A DNA stretch of 5,999 nucleotides, taken from positions 1 through 5,999 of the forward strand of contig CAZXDP010000089.1 in the NCBI GenBank assembly GCA_964639255.1, read 5' to 3'. The first letter of the stretch is position 1. Each line of letters starts with the position of its first letter. Both the position numbers and the translations under genes were made by a program. Below are positions 1-5,586 of the stretch, piece by piece. Below the pieces are notes generated by a model that did not search any database, had not been told where the DNA came from, and worked only from the letters and a program-made list of their open reading frames with translations. The DNA comes from NZQO01 sp964639255 (GTDB lineage Bacteria > Bacteroidota > Bacteroidia > Flavobacteriales > Flavobacteriaceae).

Positions 1-92
1 AGGCTATCCCCAACACGTAAAGCCGATGCGTTTTGGGCATCGGCTTTGATGAATGAGAAAACGATTAATACAAATGGAACGAATTTATTCAT
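1..92 (-). CDS. secreted protein, N-terminal part only (possibly TlpA/thioredoxin-like)
   Basis: Only the first 30 codons and two further bases lie in the window; the gene continues beyond position 1. The ATG (complement of 90-92) gives an N-terminus starting MNKFVPFVLIVFSF, then IKADAQNAS. This is a typical Bacteroidetes Sec signal peptide: a lysine, a hydrophobic core, and a likely cleavage before the Gln of ADAQ. The protein is therefore probably periplasmic or outer-membrane. The start lies inside the end of the M56 peptidase gene with an 8-base overlap, which points to translational coupling and a shared transcript. The visible mature start ends LRVGDSL, resembling the 'L-VGD-xP' opening of TlpA/AhpC-TSA thioredoxin-fold proteins, but so few residues make that identity a guess. 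A strong hairpin (19-47) lies within these codons. The signal peptide makes a real gene likely; the function is unknown. Confidence 0.6.
   Translation of the reverse strand, partial: MNKFVPFVLIVFSFIKADAQNASALRVGDS
19..47. repeat. 11-bp perfect inverted repeat (hairpin)
   Basis: AAAGCCGATGC (19-29) pairs perfectly with GCATCGGCTTT (37-47) across a 7-base loop. In base composition it looks like a Bacteroidetes bidirectional terminator stem. However, no T-run beyond the stem's own three Ts follows on either strand, and it lies inside the codons just after the signal peptide of the minus-strand secreted-protein gene. It may be an mRNA structure near that gene's start, an attenuator-like element behind the blaI-M56 pair, or chance. 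Confidence 0.6.
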
Positions 93-1521
93 CTATTTCA
101 AAAACTATAGGCAAGGAATAAAGCACGCTCACTTTTTTTCCATCTTGCTCACCAGGAATCATTTTGGGCAATTTTGAAACAACGCGCATTGCCTCGGCCG
201 CCAAATCTGGGTGTGCTGCCCTGGCACGCGTATCTACCACGTTACCGGTTTTATCGATTTTAAACTGTAGGGCAATTCGTTGTTTCCCGGACAGATTGAG
301 TTCGTTGGCAAGTTTTACATTAAAATTTTTACTTACAAATTCTTGAATTTTCTGAGACATGCATTCTTTTATAACTACATTATTTCCTTCGCAACCAGGA
401 AATGTAGGGGGTTGCTGTATAACAGCAAAAGGCACGTCTGTTAAGGCTTCAGACTCATCATCTTCCAATAAGTAATTTGGATCCGTATTCTCATTTTCAA
501 ACACAACATTCTTTCTACTTTCTGAAACAAGTTTCAATAAGGCGTTAAATTCTTCTTCAGAAAGGTTGCCCTTGTTGGAAATTTCGGCTTGGAGGTTTTC
601 AATTTTGGTGAGCATTTCTGTTTCTTCCGGTTTCGAATCCTCAGTACAAGAGGTATAGAATAGCATCACACTAACGACTGGAATAAGTAATAAATACTTT
701 AACTGAACGATTTTCCTTGAATTTGATTTTTGTAACATAACGATTCGATTTTTGAGTATTGATGATTTATAAAAGGTGTTGATAAATGAAATATTTGTGG
801 TGCCGAACACTTCCGAAAGCAAGTTTTGGTAGTATCCAATTTTGTTTGTAGTCGCCACGCTACGGTCTGCCACGTACTCGTGCAACGCTTGCATTTTTTT
901 CTGAAAAACATACACCATTGGGTTGAACCAAAACGCGATGCGCAGTACTTCGAAAAACAATAAGTCTAAGGTATGGTTCTGCTTAACGTGCACCAGTTCG
1001 TGCTGTAAAATGTGCTGTTTTTTCTCTTCTGAAATAGCTGCTCCGAGGTATATGGTTTTGAAAAACGTAAAGGCTACGGATGACTTTGGGACTGAGGCTA
1101 ATGAGTAGGACTCGAACTTTTTGATAGAAGCCATTTTTTTTAACCTGTATAATTTCCAGAGTTTTACACCGAAGAGTGCGATAGCCGCTACAACTCCGAA
1201 ACCGTAAAGCCAAACCAATGCTTGTGACCACGAAAAACTGTCGTGTTGCAACACGATTTCATTTAAGATAATTGCGCTGTCTTGGGGGACTGTTGCTGTT
1301 GGGTTTCCTAAAATCACTTCGGGCAACTGAACCCTAAATTGCTGCGGAATGGTTTGTTGTATCGCTTCAAATTTTAGAAAGGGAAGTACAAAACTCACTA
1401 CCGAGGTTCCCAACAAATAGAGTCGGTTGGCCGTAAAGAATGTTTCCTTTTTCAGAAATACATCGTACACCACCAAAAACAGCAGCTGAAATGCAATGAC
1501 TTGTAAGATATAATGTATCAT
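85..1521 (-). CDS. M56/BlaR1-like membrane metallopeptidase with TonB-like C-terminal domain
   Basis: A 478-residue inner-membrane protein, probably the sensor/protease partner of the BlaI-type repressor encoded just upstream. Hydrophobic segments lie near residues 2-22, 33-50, 100-122 and 275-291. The cytosolic zinc-peptidase region carries HELVH (H174, E175, H178), and E215 in HEYVAD is the probable third zinc ligand. After the last membrane segment comes a lipobox-like YTSC (C292), followed by an acidic stretch. The C-terminal ~110 residues match the TonB_C fold, including the TFPGC motif and a second cysteine (C377, C387). In Gram-positive BlaR1 the C-terminus is a penicillin-binding sensor. 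Here it is replaced by the TonB-like domain, so a beta-lactam signal should not be assumed. The start overlaps the repressor's stop codon (ATGA, 1518-1521). The gene appears intact. The family call is firm; substrate and signal are unknown. Confidence 0.93.
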   Translation of the reverse strand: MIHYILQVIAFQLLFLVVYDVFLKKETFFTANRLYLLGTSVVSFVLPFLKFEAIQQTIPQQFRVQLPEVILGNPTATVPQDSAIILNEIVLQHDSFSWSQALVWLYGFGVVAAIALFGVKLWKLYRLKKMASIKKFESYSLASVPKSSVAFTFFKTIYLGAAISEEKKQHILQHELVHVKQNHTLDLLFFEVLRIAFWFNPMVYVFQKKMQALHEYVADRSVATTNKIGYYQNLLSEVFGTTNISFINTFYKSSILKNRIVMLQKSNSRKIVQLKYLLLIPVVSVMLFYTSCTEDSKPEETEMLTKIENLQAEISNKGNLSEEEFNALLKLVSESRKNVVFENENTDPNYLLEDDESEALTDVPFAVIQQPPTFPGCEGNNVVIKECMSQKIQEFVSKNFNVKLANELNLSGKQRIALQFKIDKTGNVVDTRARAAHPDLAAEAMRVVSKLPKMIPGEQDGKKVSVLYSLPIVFEIDE

Positions 1522-1883
1522 GACTTTTCTTCCTTGTTGATTTCTTGTAAAATACTCTCCAGTTCTTGTAGGTTGATATCGTTTTTCTTCATAAAAAAGG
1601 ATACCATACTCTTAAACGACCCCTGAAAATACCCATCGACTAGCTTGTTGATGGACTGATTGCTGTATTCTGCCTTTTTCACTTTCGGGAAATAAATGTG
1701 GCCACGACCTTCCTTTCGGTAGTCCACAAATTCCTTGCTTTCCAAAATGCGAACAATGGTACTGACCGTATTGTACGCCGGTTTGGGGTTGGGCAGTTCG
1801 TCGATTATGGCGGCCACGTTAGCCTCCCCCAATTCCCAGAGGACTTGCATAATGTCTTCTTCTGCTTTTGTGAGTTGTTTCAT
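1518..1883 (-). CDS. BlaI/MecI/CopY-family transcriptional repressor
   Basis: A 121-residue winged-helix repressor, the family's usual length. It opens with the characteristic MKQLTKAEEDIMQVLWELGE. The recognition-helix region follows (PKPAYNTVSTIVRILESK, residues 33-50), then the wing (YRKEGRGHIYFP, 55-66). The C-terminal ~50 residues form the dimerisation part. In staphylococcal BlaI/MecI the cognate protease cuts at an Asn-Phe bond. By rough alignment the equivalent here is the Phe-Phe in VSFFMKK (near residues 96-97), so the exact cleavage site is uncertain. The gene shares a 4-base stop/start overlap with the M56 peptidase gene, the classic repressor-protease pair. Its promoter carries the palindrome at 1971-2010, consistent with self-repression. 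The inducing signal cannot be read from the sequence. Confidence 0.95.
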   Translation of the reverse strand: MKQLTKAEEDIMQVLWELGEANVAAIIDELPNPKPAYNTVSTIVRILESKEFVDYRKEGRGHIYFPKVKKAEYSNQSINKLVDGYFQGSFKSMVSFFMKKNDINLQELESILQEINKEEKS

Positions 1884-1966
1884 AAATAAAATAATTCTTA
1901 AAAATCAATAGTTACGGCTACACATATATATTAATATTATTTAACTGCAAATTGATATAGCCCCTA

Positions 1967-1974
1967 CAAATATA
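1967..1974 (-). promoter_or_regulatory. -7 promoter element of the repressor-peptidase operon
   Basis: On the minus strand this reads TATATTTG, a full match to the Bacteroidetes -7 consensus TAnnTTTG. No clean TTG is found 19-21 bases upstream; the nearest is TTA at a 20-base spacing, inside the palindrome. Transcription would start near 1960, giving a leader of about 75 bases before the repressor ATG. Four bases of the element lie inside the palindrome at 1971-2010. Confidence 0.6.
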
Positions 1975-2010
1975 ACTAATTTTTTAGTTTAAACTAATTT
2001 ATTAGTTATA
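1971..2010. promoter_or_regulatory. 40-bp palindrome: probable tandem operator for the BlaI-type repressor
   Basis: The two 20-base halves are reverse complements except for three T:T positions (1981-1983 against 1998-2000). Each half also contains its own dyad, AACTAA-N4-TTAGTT: 1974-1989 and 1992-2007, with an 18-base period. BlaI/MecI repressors bind such short dyads as dimers, often two side by side. The palindrome covers the region upstream of, and part of, the repressor operon's -7 element, so binding would block polymerase. It ends 39 bases before the ATG of the divergent DUF456 gene, which could be co-regulated. Binding by this repressor is inferred from position and symmetry. Confidence 0.75.
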
Positions 2011-2027
2011 AAATTTCTGAAGTACTG

Positions 2028-2035
2028 TATATTCG
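2028..2035 (+). promoter_or_regulatory. possible weak -7 element for the DUF456 gene
   Basis: TATATTCG differs from TAnnTTTG at one base and lies 14 bases before the ATG at 2050. No TTG is present at the expected upstream distance; that stretch is occupied by the right half of the palindrome. It is the best plus-strand candidate in this gap, but weak. Confidence 0.3.
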
Positions 2036-2049
2036 TGAAAATTCTCTCT

Positions 2050-2550
2050 ATGGATATATTTCTCATAGTGCTGGGAGCCATCCTCATGCTTGTGGGCATC
2101 GCAGGAAGCATCTTACCCGTACTGCCGGGGGTTCCCGTTAGTTGGCTGGGCCTCGTTTGCCTGTACCTAGCGCCCAGCGTTCCCTTTAATTGGACATTTA
2201 TAAGTGTTACCGGCGTGGTTGCGATAGGCCTGTATGTATTGGATTACCTTATACCGGCGATGGGCACCAAACGGTTTGGAGGGAGCAAGGCCGGGGCCTG
2301 GGGCACTACCATTGGCCTCGTGGTGGGTATTCTCGCCCCTATTCCCTTCGGTATTTTGATAGGGCCTTTTATTGGTGCGCTCGTTGGCGAACTAGTGGTG
2401 AATAAGACCGAGCGCAATCTCGCATTCAAGGCGGCCCTGGGGTCGTTCCTCGGTTTTCTGGCCGGCACCTTTATTAAATTTCTCGCTACCGTGGTTTATC
2501 TAGGACTATTTATCTACAAACTGTGGGGATTTCGAGAGTTGCTATTCTAA
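2050..2550 (+). CDS. DUF456 family membrane protein
   Basis: A 166-residue, very hydrophobic, glycine-rich protein that matches the DUF456 family in length and pattern. It opens MDIFLIVLGAILMLVGIAGS followed by LPVLPGVPVSW, has a central DYLIPAMGTKRFGGSKAG segment, and then glycine-rich helices including PIPFGILIGPFIGALVGE. It should sit in the inner membrane with about four or five spans. The family has no established function. I prefer the ATG at 2050 over the in-frame GTG at 2035, because family members begin right at this hydrophobic helix and the GTG overlaps the best promoter candidate. The gene is divergent from the BlaI-type operon, and its 3' end overlaps the end of the nitroreductase gene by 9 bases. 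Confidence 0.88.
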   Translation: MDIFLIVLGAILMLVGIAGSILPVLPGVPVSWLGLVCLYLAPSVPFNWTFISVTGVVAIGLYVLDYLIPAMGTKRFGGSKAGAWGTTIGLVVGILAPIPFGILIGPFIGALVGELVVNKTERNLAFKAALGSFLGFLAGTFIKFLATVVYLGLFIYKLWGFRELLF

Positions 2551-3102
2551 AAAGTAGGTAATTTTGTCTTTGATAGAACTGTTCCTGTTCCCTGCGAACA
2601 GTTGCTCATCGTACTTGCCCAAGTAGAAAAACCCAAGGCATTTTTCACCAGGTTCCAAGGCAATATGCTTATGCAAATGGTCTTTTATGGCTGGAGAGCT
2701 CCAATAGCCTCCTATGTTCAAGCTATGGGCGGTAAGCCATAGATTTTGCACAGCCATGGCGGTGGCGGCAATTTCTTCCCATTCGGGTATGGACGCTCTG
2801 GGGTCGCGCTGCATACAAATGGCAAGCACCACCTGTGAGCGCTGCGATTTCTCAAGCACGCGTTTGCATTTAAATTCTGACGCATTTTCGGTGATTTCCC
2901 GGTACGTCTGGGTCAAAAATTCGCCCAAGCGCTGTTTCGCCGTACCACGGAAAATCTTGAAACGCCACGGTTCGGTTTTTTTGTGGGTAGGCGCCCAATT
3001 GGCCGCTTCTAACAATTGTTGCAATTCTGTATCAGAAATAGGCTCTTCGTTGAATTGCTGAGGGTAGACTGTACGTCTGGATTGGATAAGATCGCGTAAC
3101 AT
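2542..3102 (-). CDS. nitroreductase family FMN oxidoreductase (small YdjA-like type)
   Basis: A 186-residue cytosolic flavoprotein of the nitroreductase fold, probably using FMN and NAD(P)H to reduce nitro or quinone-like compounds; the true substrate is unknown. Visible family marks are SRRTV at 8-12 (the arginines contact the FMN phosphate), APTHKKTEPWRF at 37-48, the helix EIAATAMAVQNLWL near 110-123, GGYWSSP at 131-137 and the C-terminal LGFFYLGKYDE near 156-166. The length fits the short YdjA-like subgroup rather than the ~217-residue NfsB type. The gene converges on DUF456 with a 9-base overlap of coding ends. It is divergent from the TetR-type regulator gene, whose operator lies next to its promoter, so shared control is possible. 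Confidence 0.92.
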   Translation of the reverse strand: MLRDLIQSRRTVYPQQFNEEPISDTELQQLLEAANWAPTHKKTEPWRFKIFRGTAKQRLGEFLTQTYREITENASEFKCKRVLEKSQRSQVVLAICMQRDPRASIPEWEEIAATAMAVQNLWLTAHSLNIGGYWSSPAIKDHLHKHIALEPGEKCLGFFYLGKYDEQLFAGNRNSSIKDKITYFLE

Positions 3103-3154
3103 AACTAAAATTTAACTCAAAAATACCATTATTCCCAAGAGCAGGATACACGAG

Positions 3155-3184
3155 CAAATATTAAATTATCGTTAATGCTTGCAA
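3155..3184 (-). promoter_or_regulatory. probable promoter of the nitroreductase gene
   Basis: On the minus strand TTG (3182-3184) is followed after 19 bases by AATATTTG (3155-3162). This is the Bacteroidetes -33/-7 arrangement with one mismatch in the -7 box. The leader would be about 45 bases. An alternative -7 box with a full match, TATTTTTG, lies closer to the gene (3118-3125), but has no TTG at a suitable distance and would leave a leader of only about 8 bases. Confidence 0.5.
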
Positions 3185-3210
3185 CTATAATAGTATTGCT
3201 ATTATATTTG
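3179..3210 (+). promoter_or_regulatory. promoter of the regulator-exporter operon
   Basis: TTG (3179-3181), a 21-base spacer and TATATTTG (3203-3210) match the Bacteroidetes TTG-N19..21-TAnnTTTG pattern, with a perfect -7 box. Transcription should begin near 3216-3218, downstream of the GTG at 3212, so translation must start at the ATG at 3233. Its -33 TTG directly abuts the -33 element of the opposite-facing nitroreductase promoter. Confidence 0.65.
3186..3206. promoter_or_regulatory. inverted-repeat operator candidate for the TetR-type regulator
   Basis: TATAATAG (3186-3193) and CTATTATA (3199-3206) are perfect 8-base arms around a 5-base spacer. The 21-base length and dyad symmetry are typical of TetR-family operators. 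It fills the space between the -33 and -7 elements and covers half of the -7 box of the regulator's own promoter. It starts two bases beyond the nitroreductase -33 element. Autorepression is inferred from this position. Confidence 0.65.
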
Positions 3211-3232
3211 CGTGTTTATTAATTCGATTGTA

Positions 3233-3922
3233 ATGGATCAACTATTGAAAAATCTAAAAGTGATGGTAAATGAGAAAATTTACCTGAAGGATCCTGAGTC
3301 TTCTGACCTTGGCCGAAAAATCGTAGAGCATAGCATCTTGCTCATCGACGAGATAGGTTTCGATAGCTTTACCTTTAAAAAACTCGGTAGCGCTATTGGC
3401 TCAAACGAAAGCTCTGTGTACCGTTATTTTGAGAACAAGCATAAGCTCTTGCTTTACCTAACCTCTTGGTATTGGGGCTGGCTAGAATACAAGCTGGTCT
3501 TGGCAACCAACAGTATTTCCAGTCCCAGCGAAAGACTTTTAAGAGCCATTGAAATTGTTGCGGCTCCGGTTCGGGAAGATTCATCGTATTCGCATATCAA
3601 TGAAATGCTGCTCAATAAAATAGTGATTAACGAATATTCAAAATCGTACCTTACCAAAGAGGTCGACAAGGAGAACAAGGACGGGTATTTTTCCATTTAT
3701 AAACGGCTAATCACCCGGCTGCGCGATTTGATTAAAGGCGTATGCCCTTCCTACAAATATCCCGCGAGCCTCGCCAGCACCGTAGTAGAAGGTGTAATGC
3801 ACCAACATTTTTTAAAAGAACATTTTGTCTCAATAACAGATTGCAACGAAACCGTTTCGCCTTCTGAATTTTTCAGTAATCTTGTGACCACCACCCTAAA
3901 ACTAACAGACTATGAAGTCTAA
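3233..3922 (+). CDS. TetR/AcrR-family transcriptional regulator
   Basis: A 229-residue DNA-binding regulator, presumably a dimer. The N-terminal domain (about residues 25-75) has the TetR pattern: GRKIVEHSILLIDEIGFDSF, then TFKKLGSAIGSNESSVYRYF as the helix-turn-helix with the recognition helix, then ENKHKLL. The remaining ~150 residues form the variable helical ligand-binding/dimer region, so the ligand cannot be predicted. The ATG at 3233 is chosen over the GTG at 3212 because the -7 box ends at 3210, placing the GTG outside the expected transcript. The gene overlaps or abuts the ABC exporter gene and most likely controls it, together with its own expression, through the inverted repeat at 3186-3206. 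The family call is firm; the regulon is inferred. Confidence 0.92.
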   Translation: MDQLLKNLKVMVNEKIYLKDPESSDLGRKIVEHSILLIDEIGFDSFTFKKLGSAIGSNESSVYRYFENKHKLLLYLTSWYWGWLEYKLVLATNSISSPSERLLRAIEIVAAPVREDSSYSHINEMLLNKIVINEYSKSYLTKEVDKENKDGYFSIYKRLITRLRDLIKGVCPSYKYPASLASTVVEGVMHQHFLKEHFVSITDCNETVSPSEFFSNLVTTTLKLTDYEV

Positions 3923-5576
3923 CATTATGACGCCCTGGAAACGCTTGGTAAATCTCCTGAAACTCGACCAACGCGACGTAAAACAAATTTTTTATTACGC
4001 CATTTTCGCAGGTCTTGTAAACCTCTCGCTTCCGTTGGGAATTCAAGCCATCATCAACCTTATTCAAGGGGCGCAAATAAGCACTTCGTGGATTATCTTG
4101 GTGGTACTCGTTACTTTGGGGGTAGCCTTTGTGGGTATATTGCAATTAATGCAATTCCGTATCATAGAGAACATTCAGCAGAAAATATTCACGCGCGCGT
4201 CTTTTGAATTCGCCTACCGTTTTCCGAAGATAAAGATGAGCGAACTTCGCAACTTCTACCCTCCCGAGCTCGCGAACCGATTTTTCGATACCCTTACCGT
4301 ACAAAAGGGCATTACAAAAATTTTGCTGGATTTCCCCGCCGCGCTATTGCAAATTATTTTTGGCCTAATCCTGCTGTCGTTTTACCATCCTTTCTTTATT
4401 ATCTATGGCATAATGCTCTTGGCACTTATTTACTTTATTTTTAAGTACACCGCCAAAAAGGGTATGGAAACCAGTTTGGAAGAATCGAAGCACAAGTACC
4501 GTATCGCCCATTGGATACAGGAAATTGCGCGCTCGGTACTAAGTTTCAAGTTGTCTGGAAAAACACATCTGGCCATGAACAAAAGTGACGCCTTGGTAAC
4601 GAAATACCTGAGTGCCCGGGAAAGCCATTTTAAGGTGTTGGTACAGCAGTTTATACAGATGATTACCTTTAAGACGTTAGTAACTGCGGGGTTGCTGCTT
4701 ATTGGAGGTATTCTGGTGCTCAATCAAGAGATGAACATTGGTCAATTCGTTGCCGCTGAAATCATCATCTTATTGATTATTACCGCCGTGGAAAAAGTAA
4801 TATTGCGATTGGAGTCGTTTTACGACGTGCTCACGTCCCTAGAAAAAATGGGCCAGGTGGTCGACAAGGAATTGGAGCCGCAAGATGGGGCCAACCCCTT
4901 TGAGGAAACCGATGATCTTACCATCGAGCTTGAACAGATTGGATACGACCTGCCAGACTCAAAGAAGCGCATTCTTCATAATATAAGCCTGGAAATAAAC
5001 AGGCAATCTCGAATCTTGATCTACGGGCCCAGCGGCTCGGGCAAATCCACTTTCCTGCGCATCATTGCGGGTATATTGGAGCCTAGCCAAGGCGCCATGT
5101 ATATAAATGATATTTCGATGAAGGGGGTGCACCCCAATAGTTATCGCGCCGCTTTGGGCCAATCACTGGCAGACGAAAGCCCCTTCGAGGGAACGATCTT
5201 GGAGAACATCACGTTTGGCGACGAAACCATTTCCAAAAAAGCCATTAGGGAAGCCATAACCCAAATGGGGCTTACCGATTTCGTTAAAGAACAACCAAAC
5301 GGTTTGGATACAGTTATCTATCCAGAGGGCAAGCAAATGTCGGCTACCGTGGCACGAAAAATCGTATTGGCGCGAAGCATCGTTCGCCAACCCAAACTAC
5401 TGCTAATCAAAGATCCGCTAGAGCAATTTATTCCAGAGGAAAAGCAAAAAATTATTGCCTATCTGGCAGGAAAAGACAGGCCTTGGGGGCTTGTTGTAGT
5501 GAGCCAAAGCGATGAGTGGCACTCGCATTGCAACCAAAAAGTTCGAATGGAAAACGGAACCCTTGTCTCAAACTAA
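3912..5576 (+). CDS. ABC exporter, fused membrane and ATP-binding domains, with divergent ATPase motifs
   Basis: A 554-residue half-transporter. The membrane domain spans about residues 25-310, with hydrophobic segments near 27-50, 59-80, 143-178 and 253-297. The ATPase domain (about 335-550) has a likely A-loop Tyr345, an intact Walker A GPSGSGKST (372-380) and Q-loop Gln417. The later motifs are altered: the LSGGQ signature is replaced around KQMSATV (474-480), Walker B plus catalytic Glu reads LLLIKDP (496-502) instead of hhhhDEP, and the H-loop His is Gln532 (VVVSQSD). There is no N-terminal C39 peptidase domain. With the HlyD-like gene 10 bases downstream it should form a type I secretion or efflux pump. 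The ATG at 3912 overlaps the regulator gene by 11 bases; an ATG at 3927 is an alternative. The substrate is unknown. The frame is open throughout, so this is not an obvious pseudogene. Confidence 0.9.
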   Translation: MKSNIMTPWKRLVNLLKLDQRDVKQIFYYAIFAGLVNLSLPLGIQAIINLIQGAQISTSWIILVVLVTLGVAFVGILQLMQFRIIENIQQKIFTRASFEFAYRFPKIKMSELRNFYPPELANRFFDTLTVQKGITKILLDFPAALLQIIFGLILLSFYHPFFIIYGIMLLALIYFIFKYTAKKGMETSLEESKHKYRIAHWIQEIARSVLSFKLSGKTHLAMNKSDALVTKYLSARESHFKVLVQQFIQMITFKTLVTAGLLLIGGILVLNQEMNIGQFVAAEIIILLIITAVEKVILRLESFYDVLTSLEKMGQVVDKELEPQDGANPFEETDDLTIELEQIGYDLPDSKKRILHNISLEINRQSRILIYGPSGSGKSTFLRIIAGILEPSQGAMYINDISMKGVHPNSYRAALGQSLADESPFEGTILENITFGDETISKKAIREAITQMGLTDFVKEQPNGLDTVIYPEGKQMSATVARKIVLARSIVRQPKLLLIKDPLEQFIPEEKQKIIAYLAGKDRPWGLVVVSQSDEWHSHCNQKVRMENGTLVSN

Positions 5577-5586
5577 ACACTAGGCT

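Noticed and set aside
164..1231. Small open frames on the plus strand (164-346, 923-1108) and in another minus frame (699-911, 983-1231) within the M56 gene
   Set aside because: They lie wholly within a well-supported gene, resemble no known family and have no promoter or operon context. They are out-of-frame shadows.
1921..1950. AT-rich TATATA/TTAATATTAT stretch in the repressor leader as an additional operator
   Set aside because: It has low complexity, with only short self-complementary pieces expected by chance in A/T-rich sequence. It does not contain the AACTAA-N4-TTAGTT unit.
2035..2049. GTG start at 2035 for the DUF456 protein
   Set aside because: It would add five residues before the typical MDIFLIV family start, and it overlaps the best -7 promoter candidate. 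The ATG at 2050 fits better.
2714..3061. 115-residue open frame on the plus strand opposite the nitroreductase
   Set aside because: It is antisense to a gene with clear family motifs. Its composition is rich in Cys, Ser and His without domain-like pattern, and it has no start context.
3212..3232. GTG start at 3212 for the TetR-type regulator
   Set aside because: It lies two bases after a perfect -7 box, upstream of the expected transcription start, so it would not be in the mRNA.
4430..5390. Antisense open frames opposite the ABC exporter gene (4430-4723, 4959-5162, 5163-5390)
   Set aside because: They are the complement of conserved transporter coding sequence and show no independent coding features.
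3912..5576. ABC exporter as a pseudogene
   Set aside because: Although several ATPase motifs are altered, the frame is open over 554 residues, Walker A and the Q-loop remain, and the gene is tightly packed between regulator and adaptor genes. A divergent functional protein is more likely.
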